NCBI RefSeq assembly: GCF_000002875.2
Contig: NC_009277.2
Coordinates: forward strand, 374,501-438,500
DNA from: Leishmania infantum JPCM5
Lineage: Eukaryota; Euglenozoa; Kinetoplastea; Trypanosomatida; Trypanosomatidae
DNA: 64,000 nucleotides
Direction: 5' to 3'
Part shown: positions 51,223 through 61,547 of the stretch, one piece after another
Numbering within the stretch: position 1 is the stretch's first letter
How the letters are laid out: every line of letters starts with the position of its first letter
Position numbers and translations under genes: made by a program
Notes under the pieces: model-generated
What the model saw: only the letters and a program-made list of their open reading frames with translations
The model's database searches: none
What the model was told of the DNA's origin: nothing

Positions 51223-53559
51223 TCGGGGGGAGGGGGGCCGGAGAGAAGCGAGCGTGTCAGTGCACGGGTGAGCGTGCGTGAGTGCCGCCCTTCACATCAC
51301 CATCATCATGTTCGTGGCCTCCTCCCACCCGCCTCTCCCCGTCTCTCTCCCTTGCTCTCTCTTGCTGTGTCTGTGCCTGTGCCCTTGTTAGCTCTTGCCG
51401 ACATTGTTTCTACTTCGCTATTCTCTCTTGGTGGTGATGGTGTTGGTAGTGGTGGTGGTGGGGGTGCATCCGGCTGGCCGTCCTCCCCGCGCACTGCTCG
51501 ACCGCCATCAACACAGCCATGTGTGCTCCGACGTCTTTCTCACCCTCCATTTCTCTGCCCTTCTCTCTAGGCGTGTGCGCACGCGACGACGAAGAACGTT
51601 GTCCGGCTCCTCCTCTTCTTCGGGGCTGCCTAGCAGGCGGCAGGGACCTCCTCGCTTCCCTTCGCTTCCTTGACGGACCGCTTGATGGCGACTACTCCCC
51701 TAAAAACGAGTACCTGTCTGTGCCGCACACGTGCGGGCGTGCACCCTTCTCTTCTCCCTTCTCGTCGGTTTCGTATATATACTCTCCCTTTTTCCATCTG
51801 TGACTGTGTGTGTGTGTCGTTGTCGTTTTCGTTGTCGTTGTCGCTGCGAAGCAGCTCATGCATCATGCATCGTCACCTTCTTCCCCCTTCCACCTCCTCC
51901 TCTACTGATGCGTGAGTGGGCATGGCGCGTTTCTGGTGGACTCGGTGACGGTTGTCGCGAAAGTCAGCATGGACGTTGCCATGCCCCGTGGACTCTCTCC
52001 CCAGTCCTCTCTTCTCCTCGCAGGCCCATTCCTTCGTGCCTCGCGCCTCGCCCCTGCCATCGCGCGCTCTTACCATTGTGACGCCTGCCTGTGAAACGGC
52101 TTTCCTGTGTGGTGACTGTGTTGCGTGCGTGCTTGTGCACATCACGTCTTCTTGCGTGCCTGCCAGAGAGGGTACGGCCAGTGCCGTCGGGAAGACACGT
52201 GGGGAAGAAGTGGTGGTGGTGGGGGGAACGGCTGACAGCGAACACGACAGACATACAGAGGACACGTCTGTGAGCGGCTGGGCAGGAATCAAGCCAGTCG
52301 GAGAGGAAGCGGATCAGCAAGGAGAGGAGAGGAGAGGTGGTGGCGGTGGCGGCGGTCCTTGGGCAGGGGACGGCGCGTGGTGGATCACACAGAGCAAGGA
52401 AAGATTGATGGGCGGATGATCTATAGCTGCACGCGCCTCCTCGTGATGCTCGCGTGTGAGCCATGGCGCGCCTGTGCGCAGTCCCGAAGAGGAGAGGAGC
52501 GAGACAGCGGCGACGCGTTGCAGTAAGCGATAATCGTAGCGTGTGCGTGCGTCTATCGGTGTACGAGTTGACGGAACTCTCTTGGTCGCATGATGGGCTG
52601 ATGTGAACATCGTAACAGACGCTGCGTGGAATGGGTGAGCTTCCGCGTGTGCGTGCGTGCGTGTGTCGCTTTACCGAGCGGCGTACAGTTGGAAAGGAAA
52701 AGATCGCGATGGCTGGCGCGCAAGCATCCAGCAGACCGTGGGAAACGCGAGAGAGGGAGGGGGAGGGCCGAAGTGGCGGGGGTGCGCTCGCTTCTCCACC
52801 ACACGCCACCCCGCGTGCCGTCACCTCCCTCCTCCTCCGTCCCCCCCTCTCTTCGCCGCGCTCCCTCACACCTTTTGTCTGTCTCTATCGAACTCCTTAT
52901 CACCTCAGCCCCGACAGCAACAGCCGCAAGGTGGAGCACTTGCACCGCAGTTCTGCAAGGCCGCCTCCACGAGTGTCGTGTGTGGATGGCGAGCGGTGGG
53001 TGCCCACTTCTTCAGAGAGACCGCAAGACGCCAAGGAGAGAGCTACCGTTTCCATCCGCGCCGGCGCGCACTGCCGCTCTCCGACCTCCTCCTCTCTCGC
53101 TCCGACCAAGAAGGCACGCGGCAGCTGCTCTTGGTGAATGCCAGTTCCTCGTCGTACACAAACCTCCTTTTCTTCCCACCCCCGCTTCCTCCCCTTTCCC
53201 TCTTCGGCTGATGCCTGCAACGCGAACAGAAAGGTGCGCCGATCTCCGCTTACCGACGCACGCGAGCATCGACCGGTGCGTAGCTTCACTTGCTTTCTCT
53301 TTCTTCGTTCTACCTCCCTTAGAATCTCTCCGTGATCTGCCGCTGCCGTGCTCGCACACGTGACCGCACGTGCCGTTGTCGGGCACAACTGTCTTTCCTG
53401 CATCTCTCTCTCTCTCGCTGTGTGTGTGTGTGTGCGTGTGTGTCTTCAAGGACTGTGTGCGCTCTGCCCGAACCCCCTTCCACTGTCTCGGCCCCTCCTC
53501 CATCTGTCGTCGTGCTTCTCCTCCGTTTTCACAGCTCCACCCGGGTGCACGCAGGCGGA
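51223..53559. other. Intergenic region, 2.3 kb, upstream of the WD40/Sfi1-like gene
   Basis: No supported gene. It contains GGT/GTG-rich tracts (about 51428-51467, 52209-52232), GT runs (about 51806-51818, 53413-53442) and long C/T stretches from about 52800. Open frames such as 52626-53363 start without ATG and are Arg/Ser/Pro-rich. Degenerate retroposon remnants cannot be excluded. Confidence 0.6.
53471..53534 (+). promoter_or_regulatory. Candidate spliced-leader acceptor for the WD40/Sfi1-like gene
   Basis: A long C/T tract ends in CTCCGTTTTCACAG, AG at 53533-53534, giving a 25-nt leader. A further AG lies at 53553-53554. Confidence 0.5.
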
Positions 53560-56500
53560 ATGCGCAGCTCCGTGTCGGTGACTCCGTCGCGCCGCCCGAA
53601 GCGGCCCAACGCCGGTGCTTCCATCTCGCCTTCTCGCACGTCGCTCTCGCGCGGCGCCTCGCCTGCCAAATCCCCGGCAGTGCTCCGCGAGAGGGGCCGC
53701 AGCGTGTCACCGTCCGTGAAGAAGGGAATTCGTCCAGGCATCGCCGATGATGCGGCGGCGGTGCACAAGGGGAGTGTTGCGGCGTACCCCAACGCCGGCC
53801 ACGCTACCAGCAGCACAGCGTCACCGTCCGTAACGGGCGGCTCACTCTCGCACTTCGCGCAGGACGGGAGGCGCCTTGAGCCGAACACATGCGAGACGAC
53901 CTTCAGCTTCCACGGCCAGTATGAGCACATCGCGGTGGCGCATCGCACAGCAACACTGTGGTGCGCCAACACCGCAACCGGCGCCATGGACCTCTACAGC
54001 TGCGTCACGGGCCAGTTTGTTACCTCGCTTCTCCCACTCCACGAGGAGGTGGTGGCGCGGCGGGCGGAGCTGTCGGAGCTGCCGCTGAGTGCGCCGAGCG
54101 CCAAGGGCACCAACGGCAGCGCCAAGGGTGCCACGGGCGGGTTGCTTGGCTCTCACTGGGGCTCCACGGCACTCACTCCTCGCAGTCGTGGACTCGTTCC
54201 CACGGGAGGAGGGCGGCGGCTCTCAACGCTATCATCCACCAGCGCCACAGCCCATCACCATCGCACGGCGTCTAACAGCCTCTCGGCGTCCAGCCTTGCC
54301 TCCGCGTGGGCGCGCGTGCCTGAGGGCGACCTTCGCGCCACCGCCCTATGCGCCACCGCCACGCACATGTGGGTCGGTTATACCAATGGCACCGTCGCCG
54401 TCTACGACGCGCTTCTTCTCAAGCTCGTCACTTTCGGTCGGCTGCACACCGACCGCATCGTGTCCATCGTCGCGCTTTTCAACGGCCAGACGGTGTCCGC
54501 CTCCACGGACGGCCTCTTGATTCTGTGGGATACAGAGCAAGGTGGCTTCGAGGCGGTAACACGGGTGACGGTGCTGCTGGACGCCGTCCGCGAAGGCGCG
54601 GGGGCGCTGTGTGCTATGGCTTCCATTTCACCCGCCACGCGCGTGTGCTGCGGGTTCGAGTCGGGTGTTATCTATAACGTCCGTATCGCGAGCCGGCCGC
54701 AGGAGCAGACCGCGCCGCAGTCAGTGCGTGGCCACCACGGGCGAGTGAACGACATGGCGGTCGTGCGTGATGTGCTCTTTACTGCCGCGGAGGACAACAC
54801 CGTGTGCGCGTGGCACTGCGGTGGCGCCGCCGGCGCGCGCGGTGCGCAGCGTCTCGACGGCGGCGACGGGGGCGGGTCCGCGCCATCGAACCCCTTCCTG
54901 AGGGCGGCTCGCGATGCCGGCCACGCACGGTTTGGGCCTCACATGGACGGCAGCGTGAGGATGCTGAAGCGCATCCCCGTCAGACCGTGTGTGCGGTGCC
55001 TCCTGGCGGAGGAGCAGACGCGCAGCGTCTGGGTAGCGTACGCGGACGGCCTCGTGGAGCGCTGGAGTGCCAACCCAGATGACGACTACGGCGTGGAGGA
55101 GGTGGTGGAGAACGCGCTCGCAGCATCGCTGTCGGCCGGCAACGGCGGCGTGCGCGCTCTTCTCTCACTGAGCGTGGTGCAGACGATGCAGTGGCTTGCT
55201 TTGTCCAGCAACGGCGTAAACAAGGTCTGGTATGGGCACAGGAACACCTTAGAGATCGACCTGGCGCACTCCATTTCGACGCTGGCGCAGGTGGTGGAGC
55301 AGGACACTGTGGACGCTGCGGCGTGGCGGGAGCGGGTCAACCTACTGAAGCAGAAAGAACTGGAGCGAAAGCAGAAGTACGTGTGCATCCTGGAACAGCT
55401 GAGCGAGCAGCGGGTGCTGCTGCGCCACTACGACATGTGGAAGCGCTCCGTTCTCTTCTTCGGTACGCGGCGTAGGCGAGTCGCGGCGATCGCCGACACG
55501 CTCGAGAAGAAGTCACGCCTGCAGCTGGCTCGACGCTTCTTTAACAAGTGGGGGTCCTTCTACGACGCCCAGCAGCGACACATGCGCGTCTACGTGCTCT
55601 CCATGGCCCTCTCCCGCGCCACAGAGCAGCAGCAGCTGCAGGGCTACTTCCTGCGGTGGCAGTCGTACCTCGTCCATCGTCAGGTGCGTCGGAAAGCGGC
55701 GAAAAGCGCGCAGGTGCTCGCGCGCATGGTGAACGCCGCGATAATGGGCTCATGCTTCCACCGCTGGCGTGCAGCGGCAGCGGCGACCACGCGACGGCAG
55801 CGCGACCGCATCTCAGCCGAGCAGCTGGCGCTTCTCGCCAACAAGGCGCAGCGACAGGTGCTACAGCGGGTGCTGCGCCAGTGGGTGGCACACCACGACA
55901 CGCAGAAAACGCTCCCGCGACAGGTGCCCACCGCTGCAGCGGAAGGAGCGCCTCGAGACGGGCTGCCGGTGCCGGAGACTTCGGCGCTGTCTCGCTTTGC
56001 TGCGCACTACGCCCAGCAGCAGCAGCAGCGCCGAGGACGCCAGGCTCTTCAGGTGTGGCGGCGCTGGACAAGGTGGCGCGCTCGGCAGGCGTCGCTCGCG
56101 GCGGTAGCGGCCCTACGTGAACAGCAGCTTCTCCACGAGGCCCGTCAGCGCTTCTTTCTCCGCTGGCGTCAGCGCGTGCATGCGCGGCATGTGGACGAAA
56201 ACACACAGCAGCTGAAGATGCTCGAGGTGGAGCTGCGCCGCGCTGAGGCCGAGCACGGCGACATCTTTGAAAAGCTCCAGCTGCAGCGGCAGCTGGACCT
56301 CGTCCTCGAGCGGCAATCGGCGGAGGAGGCGCGCTTGGCGCAGATCAAAGAGCAGCTGGCCTCTGCCGAGCACACCTGCTCTGAACTGCGTGCGCGTCAG
56401 CTGCAGCGAACCATCGTTGGCAGCAACGGCGCGGCGCACGCCGGTTCGTGCGGCAGCAGCTTAACGACCTCAAGTGGAGCGGCAACAGGTGCCTCCGCTG

Positions 56501-57207
56501 CTGTGGCGCCGGCAGACGCGTCGCGGCGCTCATCGGTGGCACGATTTGCTGGCACTGACACGGATCTCTCGCTGTCGACCACCAGTGAGGGCCTTCCGCT
56601 TGCCCAGCAACAGCAGCAACAGCAAGTGGTGCTGTCGGCCCTGAGCCGCGGCCACATGGCATCGAATGCCGCGTGGTACCGGTCGATGGTGGACCAGCAG
56701 CGCCTGTCGCCCATTGTGCTGTCGCACATGCCGACGGAGGAGGCCGTGCATCACGTCATGGGCCAACTGAAGGGCAACGTCGTTAACCTCTACACCGATC
56801 TGGCACTCTTTCGGCAGGTCAAGGATCGCCGGCGCGCCGGCACATCGGCGGTTGGCATTCTGCTTGAAGCCTTTGGGGAGGTGAAGCGGCTCATCGTGAC
56901 TACGGTGCGTGGCACTTCGGCCAATGCAGCATCGGCGGCGGCGGCGCGCATGGGCGGCAAGGCTACGCGGTGGCCGCTCAGCATGGAGGCGCTGGACTGC
57001 ATTCCGGTGCACCACTGCGCCACCGTGCTGAGCGCCATCAAGACACTGGTCGTCGCGTACGATCTCCTGCAGCCCGAGGACATGATCAGTGTGCAGACGA
57101 CCTGCGAGGAGGTGGTCGTCAACGCCGACTGGATCTTCCTGATCGCGCGCGCCTGCTACCTGCGACGGAAGCCCGTGCCGCCCGCGAACAATCGGCAGCT
57201 TATCTAG
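53560..57207 (+). CDS. WD40 protein with Sfi1-like centrin-binding repeats and coiled coil
   Basis: A 1215-residue protein in three parts. Residues ~105-560 hold WD40-like blades: HMWVGYTNGTVAVYDAL, TVSASTDGLLILWDTE, VLFTAAEDNTVCAWHC and SVWVAYADGLVERWSA. Residues ~590-880 are Arg/Gln/Leu-rich helix with tryptophans at 627, 664, 700, 736, 775, 833 and 869. The spacing is 36-39 residues except one gap of 58, in contexts such as FFNKWGSF, YFLRWQSY, CFHRWRAA and FFLRWRQR. This is the pattern of Sfi1 repeats, which wrap centrin in centrosomes and basal bodies. A coiled coil follows (~885-950), then a Ser/Ala linker and a conserved-looking C-terminal domain (~1040-1215). The start follows a Ser/Arg/Pro-rich tail (SVSPSVKKG type), likely phosphorylated or microtubule-associated. 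Basal-body or cytoskeletal localisation is inferred. The first in-frame ATG was used. Confidence 0.9.
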   Translation: MRSSVSVTPSRRPKRPNAGASISPSRTSLSRGASPAKSPAVLRERGRSVSPSVKKGIRPGIADDAAAVHKGSVAAYPNAGHATSSTASPSVTGGSLSHFAQDGRRLEPNTCETTFSFHGQYEHIAVAHRTATLWCANTATGAMDLYSCVTGQFVTSLLPLHEEVVARRAELSELPLSAPSAKGTNGSAKGATGGLLGSHWGSTALTPRSRGLVPTGGGRRLSTLSSTSATAHHHRTASNSLSASSLASAWARVPEGDLRATALCATATHMWVGYTNGTVAVYDALLLKLVTFGRLHTDRIVSIVALFNGQTVSASTDGLLILWDTEQGGFEAVTRVTVLLDAVREGAGALCAMASISPATRVCCGFESGVIYNVRIASRPQEQTAPQSVRGHHGRVNDMAVVRDVLFTAAEDNTVCAWHCGGAAGARGAQRLDGGDGGGSAPSNPFLRAARDAGHARFGPHMDGSVRMLKRIPVRPCVRCLLAEEQTRSVWVAYADGLVERWSANPDDDYGVEEVVENALAASLSAGNGGVRALLSLSVVQTMQWLALSSNGVNKVWYGHRNTLEIDLAHSISTLAQVVEQDTVDAAAWRERVNLLKQKELERKQKYVCILEQLSEQRVLLRHYDMWKRSVLFFGTRRRRVAAIADTLEKKSRLQLARRFFNKWGSFYDAQQRHMRVYVLSMALSRATEQQQLQGYFLRWQSYLVHRQVRRKAAKSAQVLARMVNAAIMGSCFHRWRAAAAATTRRQRDRISAEQLALLANKAQRQVLQRVLRQWVAHHDTQKTLPRQVPTAAAEGAPRDGLPVPETSALSRFAAHYAQQQQQRRGRQALQVWRRWTRWRARQASLAAVAALREQQLLHEARQRFFLRWRQRVHARHVDENTQQLKMLEVELRRAEAEHGDIFEKLQLQRQLDLVLERQSAEEARLAQIKEQLASAEHTCSELRARQLQRTIVGSNGAAHAGSCGSSLTTSSGAATGASAAVAPADASRRSSVARFAGTDTDLSLSTTSEGLPLAQQQQQQQVVLSALSRGHMASNAAWYRSMVDQQRLSPIVLSHMPTEEAVHHVMGQLKGNVVNLYTDLALFRQVKDRRRAGTSAVGILLEAFGEVKRLIVTTVRGTSANAASAAAARMGGKATRWPLSMEALDCIPVHHCATVLSAIKTLVVAYDLLQPEDMISVQTTCEEVVVNADWIFLIARACYLRRKPVPPANNRQLI

Positions 57208-58115
57208 ACATGAAACGTGGGCAGGTGTGTGTGTGTGTGTGTGTGTGTGCATGGAAGTGAGCCGGCCATCAACATGGCTCGCGTCTCTTCCTCCCTCCCT
57301 CCTCCCCCCGCGCACACACACACACACGCGCCTGCCCACTCATCATTTTGCTGTGTAACATCTTTAGAGGCGGAGTTCTTTGTCCCATTCCTCGCCTTCG
57401 ACTTCTTGTGCGGCCCGCTACTTCACGGCGCGTCGTTCGCGTGCTCGGCTGTTTCCATGTCTCGGGTGTATATAGGGGGTGCCAGAAAGAGAAGTGGTCG
57501 CATCTACGGCGTGTATGTGTGAGTGTACAGTAGCAGCGGCATCGCGTAGTGAACGACAGCGGGCTGATATCGTGCGTAGAGGGCTGGTGGCAAGCACCAG
57601 CACCTCTCGGGCTCATTTTTGCTCTCCCTCCTTCCGACTTCAGTGGCCCGCTATCACCTTACCCAAGCCGCTCCACGACAGCGGACATCAGATTGCCCCC
57701 CCCTCTTTTGCCCACCTCCCTTGCCGCCGCCGCCTCCTCGTGTAAGAGGTGTGGGGTGGGATGGGGTGGGATGGTGGGGGGGGGCCGCGAAGCTGCGCAG
57801 CGGCAAAATGCCGAGTCAGTGGCGATGGAGCCAGGTGGCGTGGCATCGCTCCGCTCTTCCTCTTCTTCCTTGTGTTGCACCACCTCCTTCCCCCCTCCCG
57901 CTCGAATCGGCGGCGACCATCCTCCTCCGCTGAGCTCCAGCCCTGCCGCTGCGGTGCCGGCGGTGCGGGTCTCTTCTACTGGCTGCTTGACAGTCTCTTC
58001 AGCCCATCCCTTCTCTGTCCTCCGTCCCCCACGGCGCCTCATTCTCTCTACTCCAGCTCTCCGTGTGCCGCTCACGAGCGTGGCGCCTGCGTGCATCGGC
58101 TGACGAGCGGCAGAG
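57208..58115. other. Intergenic region upstream of the small membrane protein gene
   Basis: 0.9 kb without a gene. It holds a TG run (57225-57249), a CA run (about 57314-57328), GGGATGGGGT repeats (about 57750-57785) and a C/T-rich acceptor zone. Confidence 0.7.
57998..58056 (+). promoter_or_regulatory. Candidate spliced-leader acceptor for the small membrane protein gene
   Basis: A C/T-rich tract ends in TCTCTCTACTCCAG, AG at 58055-58056, giving a 59-nt leader without an ATG. Confidence 0.48.
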
Positions 58116-58583
58116 ATGCACTACACCACCGTCCTCGCCGTTGCTGCGCCACTGGCATCCATTGCTCTGTGCGTGTGCGCCGGTGTAAAGGATGGGGCGG
58201 CGCACTCGCTTTTCCTTGCCGCAGCAACGTTCTTCAGCGGCGTCGTCATGTGGCTGCGCTCCCGCTACATCGCCGCCCTGTACCTGAACGAGCTTCAGGC
58301 ACGGAGGCAGCACTTCACGGACTCCTTGCGTCGACGATTCGGTGACGGCGGCGCCGCGGCTGCGGTGCGAGAGGCTAGCGCTCAGCGCGATGATGCCCGA
58401 GCTGCCGAGGCGTATGCCGCGCCCTCGCCTTTGTCACGGCCGCCGCGGACAGTGGCGCGTGTCTCACCCGTGCTGCCAGCCTTCCTGGCGTGCTGCTTGT
58501 TCTTGATAAGCATCCTTTCCACCATCTCCGCCGCCCTACACGCCATTTTATATGTGCGAAGCCTCGAGACGGAGCAGCCGTGA
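58116..58583 (+). CDS. Small multi-pass membrane protein, unknown
   Basis: A 155-residue hypothetical protein. Residues ~5-22 (TVLAVAAPLASIALCVCA) and ~31-47 (HSLFLAAATFFSGVVMW) form a hydrophobic pair close enough for a hairpin. A third segment at ~119-146 (VLPAFLACCLFLISILSTIS) lies near the C-terminus. Between them is a charged Arg/Ala/Gln-rich loop of ~65 residues that looks helical. The C-terminus is charged (LETEQP). I do not recognise a family. The arrangement could suit an ER or mitochondrial membrane-shaping or complex-assembly protein, but there is no direct evidence. The first segment could instead be a signal anchor. The ATG is the first after a good acceptor, and the composition is protein-like rather than repeat-derived. 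Confidence 0.8.
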   Translation: MHYTTVLAVAAPLASIALCVCAGVKDGAAHSLFLAAATFFSGVVMWLRSRYIAALYLNELQARRQHFTDSLRRRFGDGGAAAAVREASAQRDDARAAEAYAAPSPLSRPPRTVARVSPVLPAFLACCLFLISILSTISAALHAILYVRSLETEQP

Positions 58584-59129
58584 CTCCGTGCGAGATAGAG
58601 GAGAGAGAGAGAGCGTGTTGCTGAGCTGGCCGTGAACCCCGAGGACGTGTGCAAAGTCGTGAGTGTGCACGCACGCCCGCGTTTCTTCTTCGTTGAACCA
58701 CAAGGAAACAAAGGAGGAGGGGGAGGGAGCTGAGGTCGGAAGCCGACCCGCTCATCATCGTGGGTGCGTGTCACACAACATCTCTCCTCGGTTTGACTTC
58801 CCACCCACGCCATGACACGCACCGGCGTGGGTGAGAAGAGGTGGCGGTGGGGCGACACTGCACGGCTGCGGCAGCGCCGTCCTGCTTCTTGTCTTTCGTC
58901 CCTCGCACTGCTGCTCTCGCCCTTCCTCCCTCTCTCCCCTGTCGCTTAACACCGCTCGCTGCCTGCGCAGCCTCCATCACGTGGGCGCGCGCATCGCCAT
59001 CGAAGCGATTCAAGTAACGAGTGTGAAGGCCGCTGCTGAAGAGAGCTCTGCCCCCCCCCCCCCCCCGCTCTCTCCCTCTCCCCTCCCGTGTTTACCTCGC
59101 ATCAGCTCCGCGTCTTCGCTGCTGTCATA
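58584..59129. other. Intergenic region upstream of the SET/MYND gene
   Basis: 0.55 kb without a gene. It contains a purine-rich stretch (about 58590-58615), C/T-rich sequence and a C16 run inside the acceptor tract. Confidence 0.75.
59051..59105 (+). promoter_or_regulatory. Candidate spliced-leader acceptor for the SET/MYND gene
   Basis: A run of 16 C (59051-59066) leads into a C/T tract, with AG at 59104-59105, giving a 24-nt leader. The site also rules out any start upstream of 59105. Confidence 0.5.
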
Positions 59130-60635
59130 ATGCCCCGGCTGCGCGCCGCTCGCGCCGCCTGGTATGCCGGCCAGGAGCTCGACACATACCTCCGCCAGCG
59201 CGCATGGCACTGGACAGTGAAGCGTAACTACGCCCTCGCGGCGGACTACTGCATTCGGCTACTGAACCGGCACCCGCAAGACACGCTGGGGCTCGTCCTC
59301 GGTGAGGTGTCGGGCCGCTACACCAGCCAAGATACCTTTGTATCCAAGTGCGCACAGGCACTGCAGGAGAGCTGTCAGCGTAAGGGTGTGGCCAGTGTAA
59401 CGGAGCTCGTGCAGTGCACCTTGGTGACGAGGGCAGCCAACCCGCCCTCCTTGTCGACAACGGCGTCTGCAAGCCTCACGCAACTCCCTTCCGCTGATGC
59501 CGTGCTGGCGCTGCAGGCCGATGAGGCTAAGAGGGAGGCGGATGCACGCGATACGGGAGCGCATACAGGTGGTCTCAAGGGTGAGTCTCTCTACGTGCAC
59601 AATAGTGAACCGCCGGACTCCATCAACCAAGCGGTGCGGCGCTCCTGTCTACGCAGTGCGACGCCGCCGCTGGCAGAGCTGCTGGAGCCGGTGCAGTCGA
59701 CCTACGGGCGGGGACTTTATGCGACGCGGCACATCCAGCCACGGAGCAGCATCCTGTGCGAGTCGCCGCTCCTCGTGCAGCGCTGCGATGACACGAAGTG
59801 CGCGCACTGCCTCGCGCCGCTGTCCGCCCGCCGCGGCAGCAGCATCACCGACACAGGCGCCAGCGACCCCCTCGCGTCTGGCGTGGCATGCCCGCACTGC
59901 CAGCATGAAACCTACTGCTCCGAGGACTGTAGAGATGCGGCGTGGGAGCAGTACCATGTCTGCAGCTGCGCCTCCAGAAACCCCGAGCTAGCACAGTGGA
60001 CGGAAGGCATGCGCGAGCTGCTACACCGCGGCGGCGCTGGAGCCGCATCAGCGGCGTCCGATGAGGCAGGTGTCGTTAACTCCGGCTCCGAGGCGCGCGC
60101 AGCACTGTCGTGCCTGACAGTAGCAAAGATATGCGCCATGGCAACCGTGCAGCAGGTCCACCCACTGAGTCTGCCGGGGATCTCGTGTCTGCGCGGCATC
60201 GCTGACTACGAGCCAGCAACAGCCCTCAGCGAGATTGGCGCTCTCGCAGTCGCCCTGAGCGCGGCGCTACGCCAGCCGAACCTGTACATGGAGGAGGTGC
60301 TGTCGCTCTTCGCACTGCTGCACATGAACGAGTTCTTCGCAGGGAGCGGCATCGCGGTCTACTCGGTGCTGAGCATGCTGAACCACAGCTGTGACCCGAA
60401 CTGCGCCTTGGTGAGCGCGGCCAACTCGCCGGTGGCGGGCGCACACGGATCAAGAAGGCACAAGAGTGCCATGGAGAAGCACCTCGTCGCGCTTCGGCCG
60501 ATCCGCGACGGCGAGCAGCTGTTTATTGACTACAACGCCGCCCTCACGACGAGGCTCGACTACGAGGAACGCAAGGCGCTCTGTGCGCAGCGGCACTTCG
60601 AGTGTTACTGCTCCCGCTGCATCCGCCGCGAATGA
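59130..60635 (+). CDS. SET/MYND (SMYD-like) lysine methyltransferase
   Basis: A 501-residue protein with SMYD architecture. Residues ~28-75 form TPR-like helices (YALAADYCIRLLNRHPQDTL). The SET domain begins near 190 (YGRGLYATRHIQPRSSILCE) and is interrupted by a MYND zinc finger, about 214-290: CAHC, CPHC, YCSEDC and the HVCSC end. It resumes with FFAGSGIAVYSVLSMLNHSCDPNC near 409-432, where the NHSCDPN motif binds SAM and substrate, and DGEQLFIDYNA, where the Tyr is catalytic. The post-SET cysteines lie in CYCSRC at the C-terminus. All key motifs are intact, so methyltransferase activity is expected; the substrate is unknown. SMYD proteins in other eukaryotes methylate histones or cytosolic proteins. 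The start is the only ATG compatible with the predicted acceptor. Confidence 0.93.
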   Translation: MPRLRAARAAWYAGQELDTYLRQRAWHWTVKRNYALAADYCIRLLNRHPQDTLGLVLGEVSGRYTSQDTFVSKCAQALQESCQRKGVASVTELVQCTLVTRAANPPSLSTTASASLTQLPSADAVLALQADEAKREADARDTGAHTGGLKGESLYVHNSEPPDSINQAVRRSCLRSATPPLAELLEPVQSTYGRGLYATRHIQPRSSILCESPLLVQRCDDTKCAHCLAPLSARRGSSITDTGASDPLASGVACPHCQHETYCSEDCRDAAWEQYHVCSCASRNPELAQWTEGMRELLHRGGAGAASAASDEAGVVNSGSEARAALSCLTVAKICAMATVQQVHPLSLPGISCLRGIADYEPATALSEIGALAVALSAALRQPNLYMEEVLSLFALLHMNEFFAGSGIAVYSVLSMLNHSCDPNCALVSAANSPVAGAHGSRRHKSAMEKHLVALRPIRDGEQLFIDYNAALTTRLDYEERKALCAQRHFECYCSRCIRRE

Positions 60636-61547
60636 TGGTGCGAAAGAGGACAGTCAGCACCGCATGTGCGTGCCGCTGCATGCCGTTTCGCACAAGGCGC
60701 TATGGTGGGGATGTCTTCACAGGACTAATCGACCAAGCTTGCCCCCGTAGTGGGTGCAGCAATGATGTGTTTGCGCGGGCGTTGGCCCCTCCCCCCGACG
60801 GCACCGCCTCCTTCCTTATACCTATCCACGCAAGCGCAACGCTGCACCGGAGGGGAGCGCGATGGGGTAAGCACCTGCAGAGGGCGCCAAAGGAGTGACG
60901 TGCGCGGACACCCAACGGAAAATGACGACTACGAGCGCTTGGGATGCCAGCGGGGAAGAGGTGCGCAGGATGACGCCTGCTGTGTCGCGCACGGGCATGC
61001 GGCAAGCGAGAGACACGCACGCACGCGCCGGCTCCCGCAAAGGGGCGGGAGATGCGCCCCTCTCTTTCCACCTTTCCGCGGTAGGAGAGGTACCGCTCGG
61101 TATTTGATCGCGCTCACATGGTCCATACGCGTGCATGCGCACGCGTGCTGCTGCCTTGGCTGCTTCTTCGTTCATCGTTGCCTTCCTGCTTGCCTGCCCT
61201 CTCTCTCTTTTGCCTTTTCCTTCGCCCTCCCGCCACCCCACCACCGCTTCATCATCGGCGCCCTCACGTGTCTTCGCGGCGGTGTGCGGGATGGGGCAGA
61301 GACCCCGTCTTGAACGAGAAGGGCGCTGAGCAACCGCCTCTTATCGAACCTGCCCCAGCGCGCCGTAATTCGTGCCGTGTCGTGTCTGACCGTTGCGACG
61401 GGCGATACGGTGCAACCCACGTGGATGCGGCTGCTGTTGGCGCTTCTCCTTCCTTGCCCTGATACATACCGTACAGCCGCAGACGCGTGTTACCATTCAC
61501 GAGCTTGATTGGACATCAGACACTTCGCTTGCCCTCCGCCCTCCACG
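60636..61547. other. Intergenic region upstream of the last gene
   Basis: 0.9 kb without a gene. The first ~450 bases are complex GC-rich sequence without microsatellites, followed by T/C-rich stretches (about 61145-61255) and the acceptor at 61475-61476. Confidence 0.7.
61441..61476 (+). promoter_or_regulatory. Candidate spliced-leader acceptor for the 767-residue protein gene
   Basis: CGCTTCTCCTTCCTTGCCCT precedes AG at 61475-61476, giving a 71-nt leader without an ATG before 61548. Confidence 0.45.

Noticed and set aside
52626..53363. Plus-strand open frame of 245 codons before the WD40 gene
   Set aside because: No ATG start at its beginning; Arg/Pro/Ser-rich and overlapped by the acceptor tract.
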